Origin: Paraburkholderia translucens
GTDB taxonomy: Bacteria; Pseudomonadota; Gammaproteobacteria; Burkholderiales; Burkholderiaceae
Length of the DNA stretch: 64,000 bases
Direction: 5' to 3'
Assembly: GCF_020881035.1 (NCBI RefSeq)
Contig: NZ_JAJITC010000006.1
Coordinates: 393,061 to 457,060 of the forward strand
The notes under the pieces are model-generated. The model searched no databases and was not told the origin of the DNA. It saw only the letters and a program-made list of their open reading frames with translations. Shown here piece by piece: positions 18,435 to 25,929 of the stretch. The translations under genes were made by a program, and so were the position numbers. How positions within the stretch are numbered: position 1 is the first letter of the stretch; every line of letters begins with the position of its first letter.

Positions 18435-19253
18435 ATGGAACACACGGTGATAGGTTTATTCGACACCTACATGCAGGCTGAAGCCGCCCGCGACACGCTT
18501 GTGCGAACCGGTTTTGCGCGCGAGAAGATCGAGTTGCAGGCGAACGCCGGACCTTCCGTCGGCTCGGCCACCAGCGAGGTCGCCAACGGAGGCGTGCTCG
18601 CAAATATCGAGCGCTTTCTCGCCAGCCTGTTCTCGACCGGCCCGCGCTCCTCGGACACCGCGCGCTACGCAGAAGCGATGCGGCGCGGCGCGGTGCTCGT
18701 CTGCGTTCACGCGACGAGCGAATCGCACGCGGAGCTCGCGCGCAATACGCTCGTGCGGCTCGGCGCAACCGATGTGGGCGACCGCCCTCCCGAGCCGGAC
18801 ACGCCGGCAGGCCGCGACCGGGATCACTCGGTGCTCGACGAGCTGGGGATCGGCGCGGTGATGCCGGGTACACCCCGCACGTCGAGCGTGACGACCGAGG
18901 CGGGAGCGAAGCCGGGGACGCAGCCGTCCGAGATCGTCCCCGAAGTCGGACAGCCGGGCATCGGTCCGGGCGCCCAGATGCCGGACGAATGCCTGGAGTA
19001 CGAAGAAGATTTCCGCTCGCACCACGACGAGCACCACGCGGCTGAGGACGCGCGCTACGAAGACTACGTGCCGGCCTATCGCTACGGCACGGAAATCGGC
19101 CGCGACGCGCGATTCCGCGATCGTCCGTGGGAAGAAATCGAGCCCGAAGCGCGGCGCTACTGGGAAGCCACAGCGCCGGACATCCCGTGGGAGCGCTTCA
19201 AGCTCGCGGTGCGTCATGGTTGGGAGCGGGTGACCGGGCATCACCACGTGTAG
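18435..19253 (+). CDS. Uncharacterised stress-type protein (general stress 17M-like N-terminus)
   Basis: The 272-aa soluble protein starts MEHTVIGLFDTYMQAEAARDTLVRTGF, like the N-terminus of YsnF/general-stress-17M-type proteins. A second related half occurs at GAVLVCVHATSESHAELARNTLVRLGATDV. A flexible Pro/Gly linker (about 120-185) leads to an acidic, His-rich segment and a charged C-terminal motif (YVPAYRYGTEIGRDARF, DRPWEEIEPEARRYWE) shared by many Burkholderia stress proteins. GGGAGA lies 6 bases before the ATG. No enzymatic residues are recognisable. The 247-bp leader from 18188 holds no clear gene. Confidence 0.75.
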   Translation: MEHTVIGLFDTYMQAEAARDTLVRTGFAREKIELQANAGPSVGSATSEVANGGVLANIERFLASLFSTGPRSSDTARYAEAMRRGAVLVCVHATSESHAELARNTLVRLGATDVGDRPPEPDTPAGRDRDHSVLDELGIGAVMPGTPRTSSVTTEAGAKPGTQPSEIVPEVGQPGIGPGAQMPDECLEYEEDFRSHHDEHHAAEDARYEDYVPAYRYGTEIGRDARFRDRPWEEIEPEARRYWEATAPDIPWERFKLAVRHGWERVTGHHHV

Positions 19254-19298
19254 GCGCGAGGCGCGCGGTCCGACCGGCGTCAGCCGCGCCAGGTCGCG

Positions 19299-19853
19299 CT
19301 ACACCGCCCCATGCCGCTTGACCCATTGGACGTAGCGGTCCATGAAGCTCTGCAGGAACTTGCGCGTGCCGTCGTTGACGATCTCGCCTTTTTCGTTGAT
19401 CACCGACGGATCGTGTTTGATGAAAACCTCGGGCTGCCCCAGGGTGGCAACGTCGAGATAGGCGAGCACGTTGCGCAGATGCTGCTGCGCGAGTGCCGTG
19501 CCGGTTGCGCCGAGCGAGGTTCCGATTACCGCGCCGGGCTTGTTGGCCCAGGAGTTCGTGCCCCATGGCCGCGAGCCCCAGTCGATCGCGTTTTTCAGCA
19601 CGCCGGGGATCGAGCGGTTGTATTCGGGCGTGACGAACAGCAGGCCGTTCGCGGCTTGCACGCGCTCCTTGAGCTTTTTGCCGGCTTCGGGATAGTCGGC
19701 GTCGTACTCCTGGGAGTACAGCGGCAAGGAGCCGATATCAATGTATTCGAAGCTGAAATCGGATGGAGCAAGGGAAATCACCGCTTGTGCCAGCTGGCGA
19801 TTGAAGGAGTCCCGCCGCAGGCTGCCAACGACCACTGCAATGTGATAGGGCAT
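19299..19853 (-). CDS. NADPH-dependent FMN reductase / quinone reductase family
   Basis: The 184-aa flavodoxin-like protein has the phosphate-binding loop VVVGSLRRDSFNRQLA (about 7-22) and the FMN motif FVTPEYNRSIPGVLKNAIDW. This fits ChrR/ArsH/SsuE-like NAD(P)H:FMN or chromate/quinone reductases. Family members reduce flavins or quinones in the cytoplasm. The ATG at 19853 follows GAGGAAG. The sulfonate-binding protein nearby might suggest SsuE, but the two are 2 kb apart and not co-transcribed. Confidence 0.85.
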   Translation of the reverse strand: MPYHIAVVVGSLRRDSFNRQLAQAVISLAPSDFSFEYIDIGSLPLYSQEYDADYPEAGKKLKERVQAANGLLFVTPEYNRSIPGVLKNAIDWGSRPWGTNSWANKPGAVIGTSLGATGTALAQQHLRNVLAYLDVATLGQPEVFIKHDPSVINEKGEIVNDGTRKFLQSFMDRYVQWVKRHGAV

Positions 19854-19993
19854 GGTTCGCTTCCTCGGGGTAACGCGCTCGACGCGCAATAGTGTGGACT
19901 GTCCATCATAGGCAATACTTGCGCGAAACGCCCGGGCCATGGCGAATCCGGCGGGGCGAGTGCCGATCGGCAGGGGAGCGTGCGACACCGTCC

Positions 19994-20054
19994 GGTGGAT
20001 AACCTCGCAAGGCGAGAAGTTATCCACAAAATCTCTGAATAACCTTGTGGATAA
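19994..20054. promoter_or_regulatory. Cluster of DnaA-box sequences
   Basis: Two exact 9-mers TTATCCACA are present: one forward at 20020-20028, and one as its complement at 20046-20054. A one-mismatch copy (GGTGGATAA) lies at 19994-20002. They alternate in orientation within 61 bases of an intergenic gap (19854-20227) that otherwise holds no gene. The nearest origin core is 8.6 kb to the right. Confidence 0.55.
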
Positions 20055-20161
20055 GTGGAACTTTCGCCTTCTCAATCAAGCATGCCTTCGGGCGAGGCGA
20101 ATTGGAGGCAATGGGACGCAATTGACATTCCGGAGACCGGATCACGCCATCCGCGCTGAAT

Positions 20162-20195
20162 GAGAAAAGGGCGCCGTCGCCGGCGCCCTTTTCTC
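20162..20195. terminator. Bidirectional terminator-like hairpin
   Basis: A 14-bp perfect stem, GAGAAAAGGGCGCC with GGCGCCCTTTTCTC, has a 6-base loop. The stem itself carries AAAA and TTTT segments, so it can act in either direction. It lies just downstream of the small minus-strand gene at 20228-20362. Confidence 0.75.
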
Positions 20196-20227
20196 GTGAT
20201 GCTGGGCCGTCTATTTCGACGTGCCGC

Positions 20228-20362
20228 TCAGTTGCCGAAAAATACGTTGCAGTACGACGCCGGACCGTTGCAGGTCTGCGCCGGAGCGGCGGCATCAGCG
20301 GCACCGCAGGCCGCGGCGAATAGTGCGGCCGAAGCAATCAGGGCCGAGAAAATGCGTTTCAT
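20228..20362 (-). CDS. Small exported peptide of unknown function
   Basis: This is a 44-residue product with a signal peptide (MKRIFSALIASAALFAAACG) and a short mature part containing two cysteines (QTCNGPASYCNVFFGN). GAGGA lies 8 bases before the ATG at 20362 and a good terminator follows, so it looks like a real, independently expressed small gene. Small Cys-pair secreted peptides of this kind are common in Burkholderia and have no assigned role. Confidence 0.65.
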   Translation of the reverse strand: MKRIFSALIASAALFAAACGAADAAAPAQTCNGPASYCNVFFGN

Positions 20363-20803
20363 GGTACGAGTCCTCGTAAGCGTACGGTTGCGCGATCTGT
20401 TGCGATCGGTCGCGTGAAGAATAGCGAGCCGGCCCGCGCCCATAAACAGCGAAGATGGGAAGATATTTTTTTACAAATTGAAATAATCGCTGTTGCTTGA
20501 CCGCACGGGATCGGTGGTTGATCCGCACGCTTCGCCAAGGCAATGCGGCGGTTCAGAGGCCTTTTCGCACAGGCCCGAGATTCCATGTCGCGCAATAATC
20601 GATATCCGCTGTCATAACCGGCCGTGCCGCGCGACCAAGTTGTTTTGGTCATCGATTTCCGGTGGGATATGTTCAATACCGATTCGCTAGGGCAGCAACG
20701 TGAGGGAGAATGGCGCACACATCCGCAAACTGTCCGAGGACGGCCATCCGCTCATGAATCCCGACGTTGCCGGGCAACACGCGCATCGACGGAGCACGCC
20801 GTG
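20363..20803. other. Intergenic region, promoters only
   Basis: This is a 440-bp gap between divergent genes. Bases 20455-20490 are AT-rich (ATATTTTTTTACAAATTG) and likely contain a promoter. The sigma-factor frame is open from 20624, but its conserved part begins after 20804. Nothing else is recognisable. Confidence 0.4.
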
Positions 20804-21409
20804 ATGCAGCAGGGCGGCCCCTCGCCTGACGATCCCATTTATCTCACGCGATTACGCGGCGACCTCGTGCGCTTCGCCCGACTGCAATTGCGCGATGCCG
20901 CAGCCGCCGAGGACGCCGTGCAGGAAGCCCTGACTGCCGCGTGGACACAGGCCGGGCGCTTCGCCGCGCAGTCGGAGCACAGGACCTGGGTGTACGGCAT
21001 CTTGCGCCACAAACTCGTCGACACGCTGCGCGCGCGACAGCGCACGGTCAATCTGTCGGCGCTCGAAGCCGAACTCGACGGCGAGTCGCTGCTCGATCGG
21101 GAACTCTTCAAGGAGAACGGCCATTGGTCGCGCGAGACCAAACCGCGTCCGTGGCCGACGCCCGAAACCGCGTTGCGTCAGCAGCAGTTCTGGACGCTGT
21201 TCGAGATGTGCCTCGAGCATCTGCCCGAGCACATCGGACGCGTGTTCATGATGCGCGAGTTTCTCGACCTCGACATCGCGGCGATCTGCGCCGAACTGCA
21301 GATCAACGCGAATTATTGCAGCGTGCTGATCTATCGCGCGCGATTGCGGCTGCGCACGTGCCTGAGCGAAAAAGGTCTATCCAGCGAGGATGCGAATGGG
21401 GAAGTGTAA
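20804..21409 (+). CDS. ECF-type RNA polymerase sigma factor
   Basis: The 201-aa protein has sigma region 2 (YLTRLRGDLVRFARLQLRD, AEDAVQEALTAAW, EHRTWVYGILRHKLVD) and region 4 (LEHLPEHIGRVFMMREFLDLDIAAICAEL, YCSVLIYRARLRLRTCL). It is an ECF factor of the group with a long linker. The ATG at 20804 has GGAG 9 bases upstream; GTG at 20801 is equally possible. Its end overlaps the zinc-finger anti-sigma gene, the normal arrangement. The target regulon is not visible, and no ECF promoter could be identified. Confidence 0.9.
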   Translation: MQQGGPSPDDPIYLTRLRGDLVRFARLQLRDAAAAEDAVQEALTAAWTQAGRFAAQSEHRTWVYGILRHKLVDTLRARQRTVNLSALEAELDGESLLDRELFKENGHWSRETKPRPWPTPETALRQQQFWTLFEMCLEHLPEHIGRVFMMREFLDLDIAAICAELQINANYCSVLIYRARLRLRTCLSEKGLSSEDANGEV

Positions 21410-21602
21410 GGACATCACGCGGCTGCTATCCGATGCGCTCGACCGGGCGCTGTCGACCGGCGAATGGGTCGCGATCCAGCTGCATCTGCCGACTTGCAGC
21501 GGATGCCGGAACTATCGAAAACAGATCCGCTTGCTGCGAGTCGCCGCGCAGGTTGCAAGCGGAGTGGCGGCCGTGGATGGAGCGGGGAACGGCGACGACT
21601 GA
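21396..21602 (+). CDS. Zinc-finger anti-sigma factor (zf-HC2/ChrR-type)
   Basis: The 68-aa protein has the HxxxCxxC zinc motif (HLPTCSGCRNY) of short anti-sigma domains, preceded by a helix (DITRLLSDALDRALSTGEW). It has no transmembrane segment, so it is a soluble anti-sigma factor probably sensing a cytoplasmic signal. It overlaps the sigma gene by 14 bases, indicating coupling. The ATG at 21396 (GAGG 8 bases upstream) is preferred over the ATG at 21390. Confidence 0.8.
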   Translation: MGKCKDITRLLSDALDRALSTGEWVAIQLHLPTCSGCRNYRKQIRLLRVAAQVASGVAAVDGAGNGDD

Positions 21603-22014
21603 TGCATCGGGGCGGCGAACGGCATGGCGCTTTGAGGGTGACCGGCGACGGGCGCCTTCGTTACGTCAACGTGCTCCCCAGCAGGAACGTCATGCGAGGC
21701 CGATGACCGCGCCGATCTTCAGCAGTAGCGCGGCGGCCGGCGGCGGGCTTTCGCGCAGAATGCAGCCGCAGCGCTTGCGCGCCACGGCGCGCGACCAGCC
21801 GGTCGATACAGCCGCGAGTGCCTTGTTGCGGCCGCCGTTTGGCTGACCGATAGTAGCGGAAGGGCTGGGTCGGGCGTCGAGCAATGCATCGTTTCGCCGG
21901 GGTGATTTGCTTATGCGAATTTATCGGTTCGTCCAGGCCGGCAGACGAATTATCGTCAAAGCCAATCGGACCATCTTCCGGCGTCCGTCCTATCTTTTTA
22001 CGACGAGCATTCTC
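21603..22014. other. Intergenic region without a convincing gene
   Basis: Between the anti-sigma gene and the sulfonate-binding protein there are only short low-complexity open frames, for example a 47-codon frame at 21703-21846. No ribosome site or similarity supports them. The final 110 bases are AT-richer and probably contain the promoter of the next gene. Confidence 0.4.
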
Positions 22015-22998
22015 ATGTCCCGTGATCCGCTGCTTACACGCCGCACGTTTCTTGCCGGCGTAGGCGCAACGCTGGCCGCTGCCGCGTTGCCCGGCTTCTC
22101 CGTCGCCGCACAGGCCGCCGATGAACACGCAAAAGAACTTCGCATCGGATATCAGAAAGCCGCGAGCACGCTGGTCTTGCTAAAAGCGCACGGCACGCTC
22201 GAAAAGCGTCTCGCGCCACTCGGCATTGCAGTCAAATGGACCGAGTTTCCGGCTGGACCGCAATTGCTGGAAGGGCTCAACGTCGGAGCGATCGACTTTG
22301 GCTATGTTGGCGAAGCGCCGCCGGTGTTCGCGCAGGCCGCGGGGGCAAATTTCGTCTATACCGCGTATGAAATTCCGACGCCACACGCGGAAGGCATCCT
22401 CGTGCATCCGGATGCGCCAATCAGAACATTGGCCGATCTGAAGGGAAAGAAGATTGCGCTGAACAAGGGCTCGGATGTGCACTGGTTCCTCGTCGCCGCG
22501 TTGCAGAAGCATGGCGTGAAGTTCAGCGAGGTCCAACCGGTCTACCTGCCGCCCGCCGATGCGCGCGCGGCCTTCGAGCGCGGTGCGGTGGATGCCTGGG
22601 CGATCTGGGATCCCTTCCTCGAAGCCGCGAAACGGCAAGCGAACGCGCGGCTGCTTGCCGATGCCGACGGTATCGTGAGTCATCACCAGTTCTTTCTGAG
22701 CGCACGGCAATTCGCGCAACAGAACGGCGAAGTGCTTGCGATCGTGATGGACGAGCTAGGCAAGGAAGGGGAGTGGGTACGCGGCCATTACAGCGAAGCC
22801 GCCGCACAACTCGCGCCGATTCAGGGGCTCGACGCGAGCGTGATCGAATCAGGTCTGCGCCATTACGCGCACGTCTACAAACCCGTCGACGCGAACGTGC
22901 TTGCGGAGCAACAGCGCATCGCGGATACGTTCGCCGAGCTGCACCTGATCCCGACGAAGATCGTCACCAGGGATGCCGCGCTGTCGGCGAAGGTGTAG
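22015..22998 (+). CDS. Aliphatic sulfonate ABC transporter substrate-binding protein (SsuA-like)
   Basis: The 327-aa periplasmic protein has a Tat-type signal (LTRRTFLAGVGATLAAAAL, cleavage near AQA-AD). The mature domain reads ELRIGYQKAASTLVLLKAHGTLEKRL, FPAGPQLLEGLNVGAIDFGYVGEAPPVFAQAAG and GKKIALNKGSDVHWFLVAAL, all typical of SsuA/NrtT-type binding proteins. It is an orphan: no permease or ATPase gene accompanies it here. The ATG at 22015 is chosen because it starts the Tat signal; the frame is open further upstream. Confidence 0.9.
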   Translation: MSRDPLLTRRTFLAGVGATLAAAALPGFSVAAQAADEHAKELRIGYQKAASTLVLLKAHGTLEKRLAPLGIAVKWTEFPAGPQLLEGLNVGAIDFGYVGEAPPVFAQAAGANFVYTAYEIPTPHAEGILVHPDAPIRTLADLKGKKIALNKGSDVHWFLVAALQKHGVKFSEVQPVYLPPADARAAFERGAVDAWAIWDPFLEAAKRQANARLLADADGIVSHHQFFLSARQFAQQNGEVLAIVMDELGKEGEWVRGHYSEAAAQLAPIQGLDASVIESGLRHYAHVYKPVDANVLAEQQRIADTFAELHLIPTKIVTRDAALSAKV

Positions 22999-23052
22999 CA
23001 CGGTACTTTGAATCTGCGCTGCGCATCTCGCTTCACTTCGACAGTCGCCGAC

Positions 23053-23412
23053 TCAGGCGAACAGCACGGCGACATTTTCCGGCGGGCGGCCGATGACTGC
23101 ACGCCCGTTTCGGACGACGATCGGACGTTGCAGCAATATCGGGTGCTTCGCCAAAGCATCGTAGAGCTGGGAGTCCGTCAGCGCCGGATCGGCAAGATTG
23201 AGTTCTTTATATTCGGCTTCCGTGTCGCGGATCATTTCGCGGACAGGACAACCAAGTTGAGCGTTGAGAGTTTTGAGTTCTGCGACGCTGAGCGGCTTCT
23301 TCAGATATTCGACGATTTCCGTCGTTTCGTTTGCCGGGTTGTAGGTGCTCGCGACGAGTTCGCAAGCGGCGCGCGATTTGGAGCAGCGGGGGTTGTGATA
23401 AATAGTGATCAT
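23053..23412 (-). CDS. arsC: Arsenate reductase-like protein (ArsC/YfgD glutaredoxin type)
   Basis: The 119-aa thioredoxin-fold protein has nucleophile C10 in HNPRCSKSRAACE, then LKKPLSVAELKTL and QRPIVVRNGRAVIGRPPENV with the conserved Arg. It matches glutathione/glutaredoxin-dependent arsenate reductases of the YfgD subgroup, several of which have no proven arsenate role. No ars genes are nearby. The start is ATG 23412; the longer upstream frame is non-conserved. Confidence 0.88.
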   Translation of the reverse strand: MITIYHNPRCSKSRAACELVASTYNPANETTEIVEYLKKPLSVAELKTLNAQLGCPVREMIRDTEAEYKELNLADPALTDSQLYDALAKHPILLQRPIVVRNGRAVIGRPPENVAVLFA

Positions 23413-23551
23413 CGCTGATGTCGGGAGGTGTGCCGTTGAAGGTTGTCGTGATGGTGATGCGGGTTGGCGAATTCTAGCGGGTGACGCCATGGCGTGGCGT
23501 TGAACGATGACACGGCACACGAGGCGTTTGAACCATCGCGTGGGTGCGTCA

Positions 23552-23567
23552 GTTTATGCGCATAAAC
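23552..23567. promoter_or_regulatory. parS site 1 (GTTTATGCGCATAAAC)
   Basis: This is a perfect 16-bp palindrome. The TTTATGCGCATAAA core is the parS type reported for Burkholderia chromosome 2 and differs from the chromosome-1 type TGTTTCACGTGAAACA. It lies in the 714-bp gene-free gap (23413-24126) before parA and should bind the downstream ParB. Confidence 0.9.
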
Positions 23568-23784
23568 CAGCGCTGCTTTCGAGGCGAACGGGAACTGCTT
23601 GACACTGGTGGCCGACGTTCTAGTGACCCTTGCCATTCGGTCGCGCGAGGAAAGATATCGACAAGCTGATCCGCAAGTGGGTTAGCCGCGGGGCGGCACG
23701 TTTGCCGTTCGCCGCCAGGTTTGACGAACAGCGAGGCGAGCGAATCCACGACGAATCCTTTCTCTGGGCCGATTACGCCGCGAA

Positions 23785-23800
23785 CTTTATGCGCATAAAG
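23785..23800. promoter_or_regulatory. parS site 2 (CTTTATGCGCATAAAG)
   Basis: This is a perfect 16-bp palindrome with the same core as the other sites but C/G at the ends. It is 233 bases from site 1 and 224 bases from site 3, a nearly even spacing. Confidence 0.9.
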
Positions 23801-24008
23801 TCGGGCCGCCTCGATCCCTCAGGTGCAGCTACTTTTCACAGCGAATCAGCCCGAGATTCGCAAACAGTCGCAGACGACGGAACACCCGTTCCGAGACCGC
23901 GTCCCACCTCTCACCTTTCCCGTTGACTGGCAGCGATCAACAATCGGCTAAGCCCGCGCCGCGTTTCCTCGCGCGTGGCGCAGGACTCGGCGTCCGCCAC
24001 CGACGCCT

Positions 24009-24024
24009 CTTTATGCGCATAAAC
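24009..24024. promoter_or_regulatory. parS site 3 (CTTTATGCGCATAAAC)
   Basis: The core palindrome is intact; only the outermost pair is mismatched. It is about 100 bases before the parA start, close enough for bound ParB to affect the parA promoter. Confidence 0.88.
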
Positions 24025-24068
24025 CCTTTGCCGAATGGCTATTTCAGAATTTCGCTTGCGTAAATCAT

Positions 24069-24085
24069 TTGAATTAGCAATTCAA
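24069..24085. promoter_or_regulatory. Inverted repeat at the parA promoter
   Basis: TTGAATT-AGC-AATTCAA is a perfect 7-3-7 inverted repeat immediately before a TAAAAT (24091-24096) that resembles a -10 element. It is a candidate operator for ParA or ParB autoregulation. The parA ribosome site AGGAGGTGA (24115-24123) follows. Confidence 0.5.
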
Positions 24086-24126
24086 CCAGGTAAAATCCAT
24101 TTGCGTCTAAAAAGAGGAGGTGAAAT

Positions 24127-24789
24127 TTGGCGGCAGAAATCATCGCGGTAACACAGCAGAAGGGCGGAGTCGGGAAGAGCACCATCGCGATGCATCTCGG
24201 CGCTGCATTTCACGAGAAAGGCAAACGCGTTCTCGTCGTCGACGCGGATGGCCAGAACACCCTGATTCATTGGGCCAGTGCTGCCTCCGACGGCGACATT
24301 GGCATTCCATTCGCGGTCGTCAACCTGTCCGAAGCAGGCAGCCAGATCCATCGCGAGATCAAGAAGTTCGTGGCTGACTACGACATCATCGTCGTCGACT
24401 GCCCTCCCTCCATCACCGAAAAAGTCTCCGGCGTCGTCCTGCTCGCCGCTAGCGTCGCGGTGATTCCAACGTCGTCGTCCCCAGCCGATTACTGGTCCAG
24501 CATCGGTCTCGTCAAGCTGGTGCAGCAAGCCCAGGTCATGAACGAAGACCTGCGCGCGGTTTTCCTGCTCAACAAGACTGAAGAGAAGCGGATGCTCACG
24601 CGAGAACTGAAGCGCGCGCTGGAAGAGCTCGGCTTCCCTCTACTCAAAACCCAGATTCCTACGCGCGAAGCCTACAAACAGGCGATGGCGTTAGGACAAA
24701 CGGTACTTCAGATGAACGATCGCGGCGCCAAGCTCGCCGCGATCGAAGTACGGGCGTGCGCCAACGAGATCGCCGCCTTGCTCCCGTGA
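24127..24789 (+). CDS. parA: Chromosome-partition ATPase ParA
   Basis: The 220-aa protein has a deviant Walker A KGGVGKST (residues 12-19), Walker A' VLVVDADGQ and Walker B IIVVDCPPS. It lacks the N-terminal helix-turn-helix of plasmid type Ia ParAs, so it is the short type Ib/chromosomal-like form. It powers segregation of the replicon with ParB-parS. The start is TTG at 24127 after a near-perfect AGGAGGTGA; no ATG is available before the Walker A motif. The stop codon abuts parS site 4. Confidence 0.95.
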   Translation: MAAEIIAVTQQKGGVGKSTIAMHLGAAFHEKGKRVLVVDADGQNTLIHWASAASDGDIGIPFAVVNLSEAGSQIHREIKKFVADYDIIVVDCPPSITEKVSGVVLLAASVAVIPTSSSPADYWSSIGLVKLVQQAQVMNEDLRAVFLLNKTEEKRMLTRELKRALEELGFPLLKTQIPTREAYKQAMALGQTVLQMNDRGAKLAAIEVRACANEIAALLP

Positions 24790-24805
24790 ATTTATGCGCA
24801 TAAAG
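24790..24805. promoter_or_regulatory. parS site 4 at the parA-parB junction
   Basis: ATTTATGCGCATAAAG begins on the base after the parA stop, and its end runs into AAAGGA, the parB ribosome-binding site (24802-24807). A ParB dimer bound here would sit across the intercistronic junction and could modulate read-through into parB. Confidence 0.9.
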
Positions 24806-24813
24806 GACCCTGA

Positions 24814-25869
24814 ATGAAACCGTCCCAGTTCGCCAAAGGCTTTCAAGCACGTCCTGACACGACCAGCAGCGAAAAGCGCACGGCGCTTGACCGTCTCAAT
24901 GCAATCGACGGTCTGGTCACAAACGAGGCAAAAACGCCGCCTATCGCCGCGCGTACGATTCAGGCCGTCGTGCCCTCGCGTCTGCAGGACGCCGAGATTC
25001 CTGATCCGGCCGACGAGTCGGCAGCCTTCCGCGCATGGCGGCTCGAGCACGGCTATCGTCCCGGCCAGGTCATCGAGCTGGCGCTCAAAGCCATCAAGCC
25101 GAGCCCCTTCAATCCACGGTACTTCTATGTGAAGTCGTCGATTGCCGAGCTCGCCGTCAATCTCGCCAAGCAGGGGCAGCAGCAGGCGATTCACGTCATT
25201 CCCGACTACGACAACCCCGGCACCTACTTCGTCAGTGACGGAGGCCGACGTGTGCGTGCGCTGAAAGAGGCGAACAAGGAATCGGTGAAAGCGATCGTCA
25301 TCGATCTGCCGATCGGCATCCAGAGCTATAAGCTCGGCTACGACCTCAACGTTCAGCGCGATTCGCAAACGGTGTTCGACAACGCGATCGTCTGGCGGCG
25401 CTTCCTCGACGAGCGGCATTTCCAGAGCCAGAAGGAACTGGCCGAACATCTCGGGCTGGACGAATCGACGGTCGCGGTCGCGCTATCCATCGCCAAGCTG
25501 CCGGAAGCCGTGATGCAGGAGATGGTCGCGCGCCCCGACCGCTTCGGCTCGAATATGGCGTATCAGGTGGGCCGCTATCACACGGCCCGCGGCGCGGACG
25601 CGACGCTGCGGCTGATCAACCGGATTCTTTCCGACGACCTGAGCACACGCCAGGTCGCCGACATCGTCAAAGGCCGGGCGAGCACGCAGGAATCTGTCAA
25701 ACCGGCGGGCCGACAGCGCTACGCGCAACGTCTGGAAATCAAGCTTGACGGGGTGTCGGTGGGTGATCTGAAGTCGTACGGGGACGACCGGCTCGAGTTG
25801 CGCCTCAAAGGTCTCACGCGCGAAAAGCGCGACGAGATCCTGCGACAGATTGAGAAGATGCTGAAGTAA
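24814..25869 (+). CDS. parB: Chromosome-partition protein ParB
   Basis: The 351-aa CTPase-type ParB has an N-terminal unstructured region, then LALKAIKPSPFNPR, SIAELAVNLAKQGQQQAIHV and the GGRRVRALKEAN box of the ParB/Srx domain (about 85-185). A helix-turn-helix follows (SQKELAEHLGLDESTVAVALSIAKLPE, about 208-235), then a C-terminal dimerisation part. It binds parS and stimulates ParA. The ATG at 24814 follows AAGGA by about 7 bases. It is convergent with rep; a hairpin separates them. Confidence 0.95.
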   Translation: MKPSQFAKGFQARPDTTSSEKRTALDRLNAIDGLVTNEAKTPPIAARTIQAVVPSRLQDAEIPDPADESAAFRAWRLEHGYRPGQVIELALKAIKPSPFNPRYFYVKSSIAELAVNLAKQGQQQAIHVIPDYDNPGTYFVSDGGRRVRALKEANKESVKAIVIDLPIGIQSYKLGYDLNVQRDSQTVFDNAIVWRRFLDERHFQSQKELAEHLGLDESTVAVALSIAKLPEAVMQEMVARPDRFGSNMAYQVGRYHTARGADATLRLINRILSDDLSTRQVADIVKGRASTQESVKPAGRQRYAQRLEIKLDGVSVGDLKSYGDDRLELRLKGLTREKRDEILRQIEKMLK

Positions 25870-25878
25870 GACGTGAGG

Positions 25879-25900
25879 GGGCGGTGCGCGTGCACCGCCC
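25879..25900. terminator. Hairpin between convergent parB and rep
   Basis: GGGCGGTGC and GCACCGCCC form a 9-bp stem with a 4-base loop, 10 bases after the parB stop. There is no T run, so termination may be weak or Rho-assisted. Confidence 0.55.
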
Positions 25901-25929
25901 ATTTGACTTCAAAGGCTGCCAGCGATCCG

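Noticed and set aside
21703..21846. 47-codon frame after the anti-sigma gene
   Set aside because: Low-complexity translation and no ribosome site.
23630..23926. 98-codon frame between parS sites 1 and 3
   Set aside because: It runs straight through parS site 2, has no ribosome site and shows no recognisable protein features.
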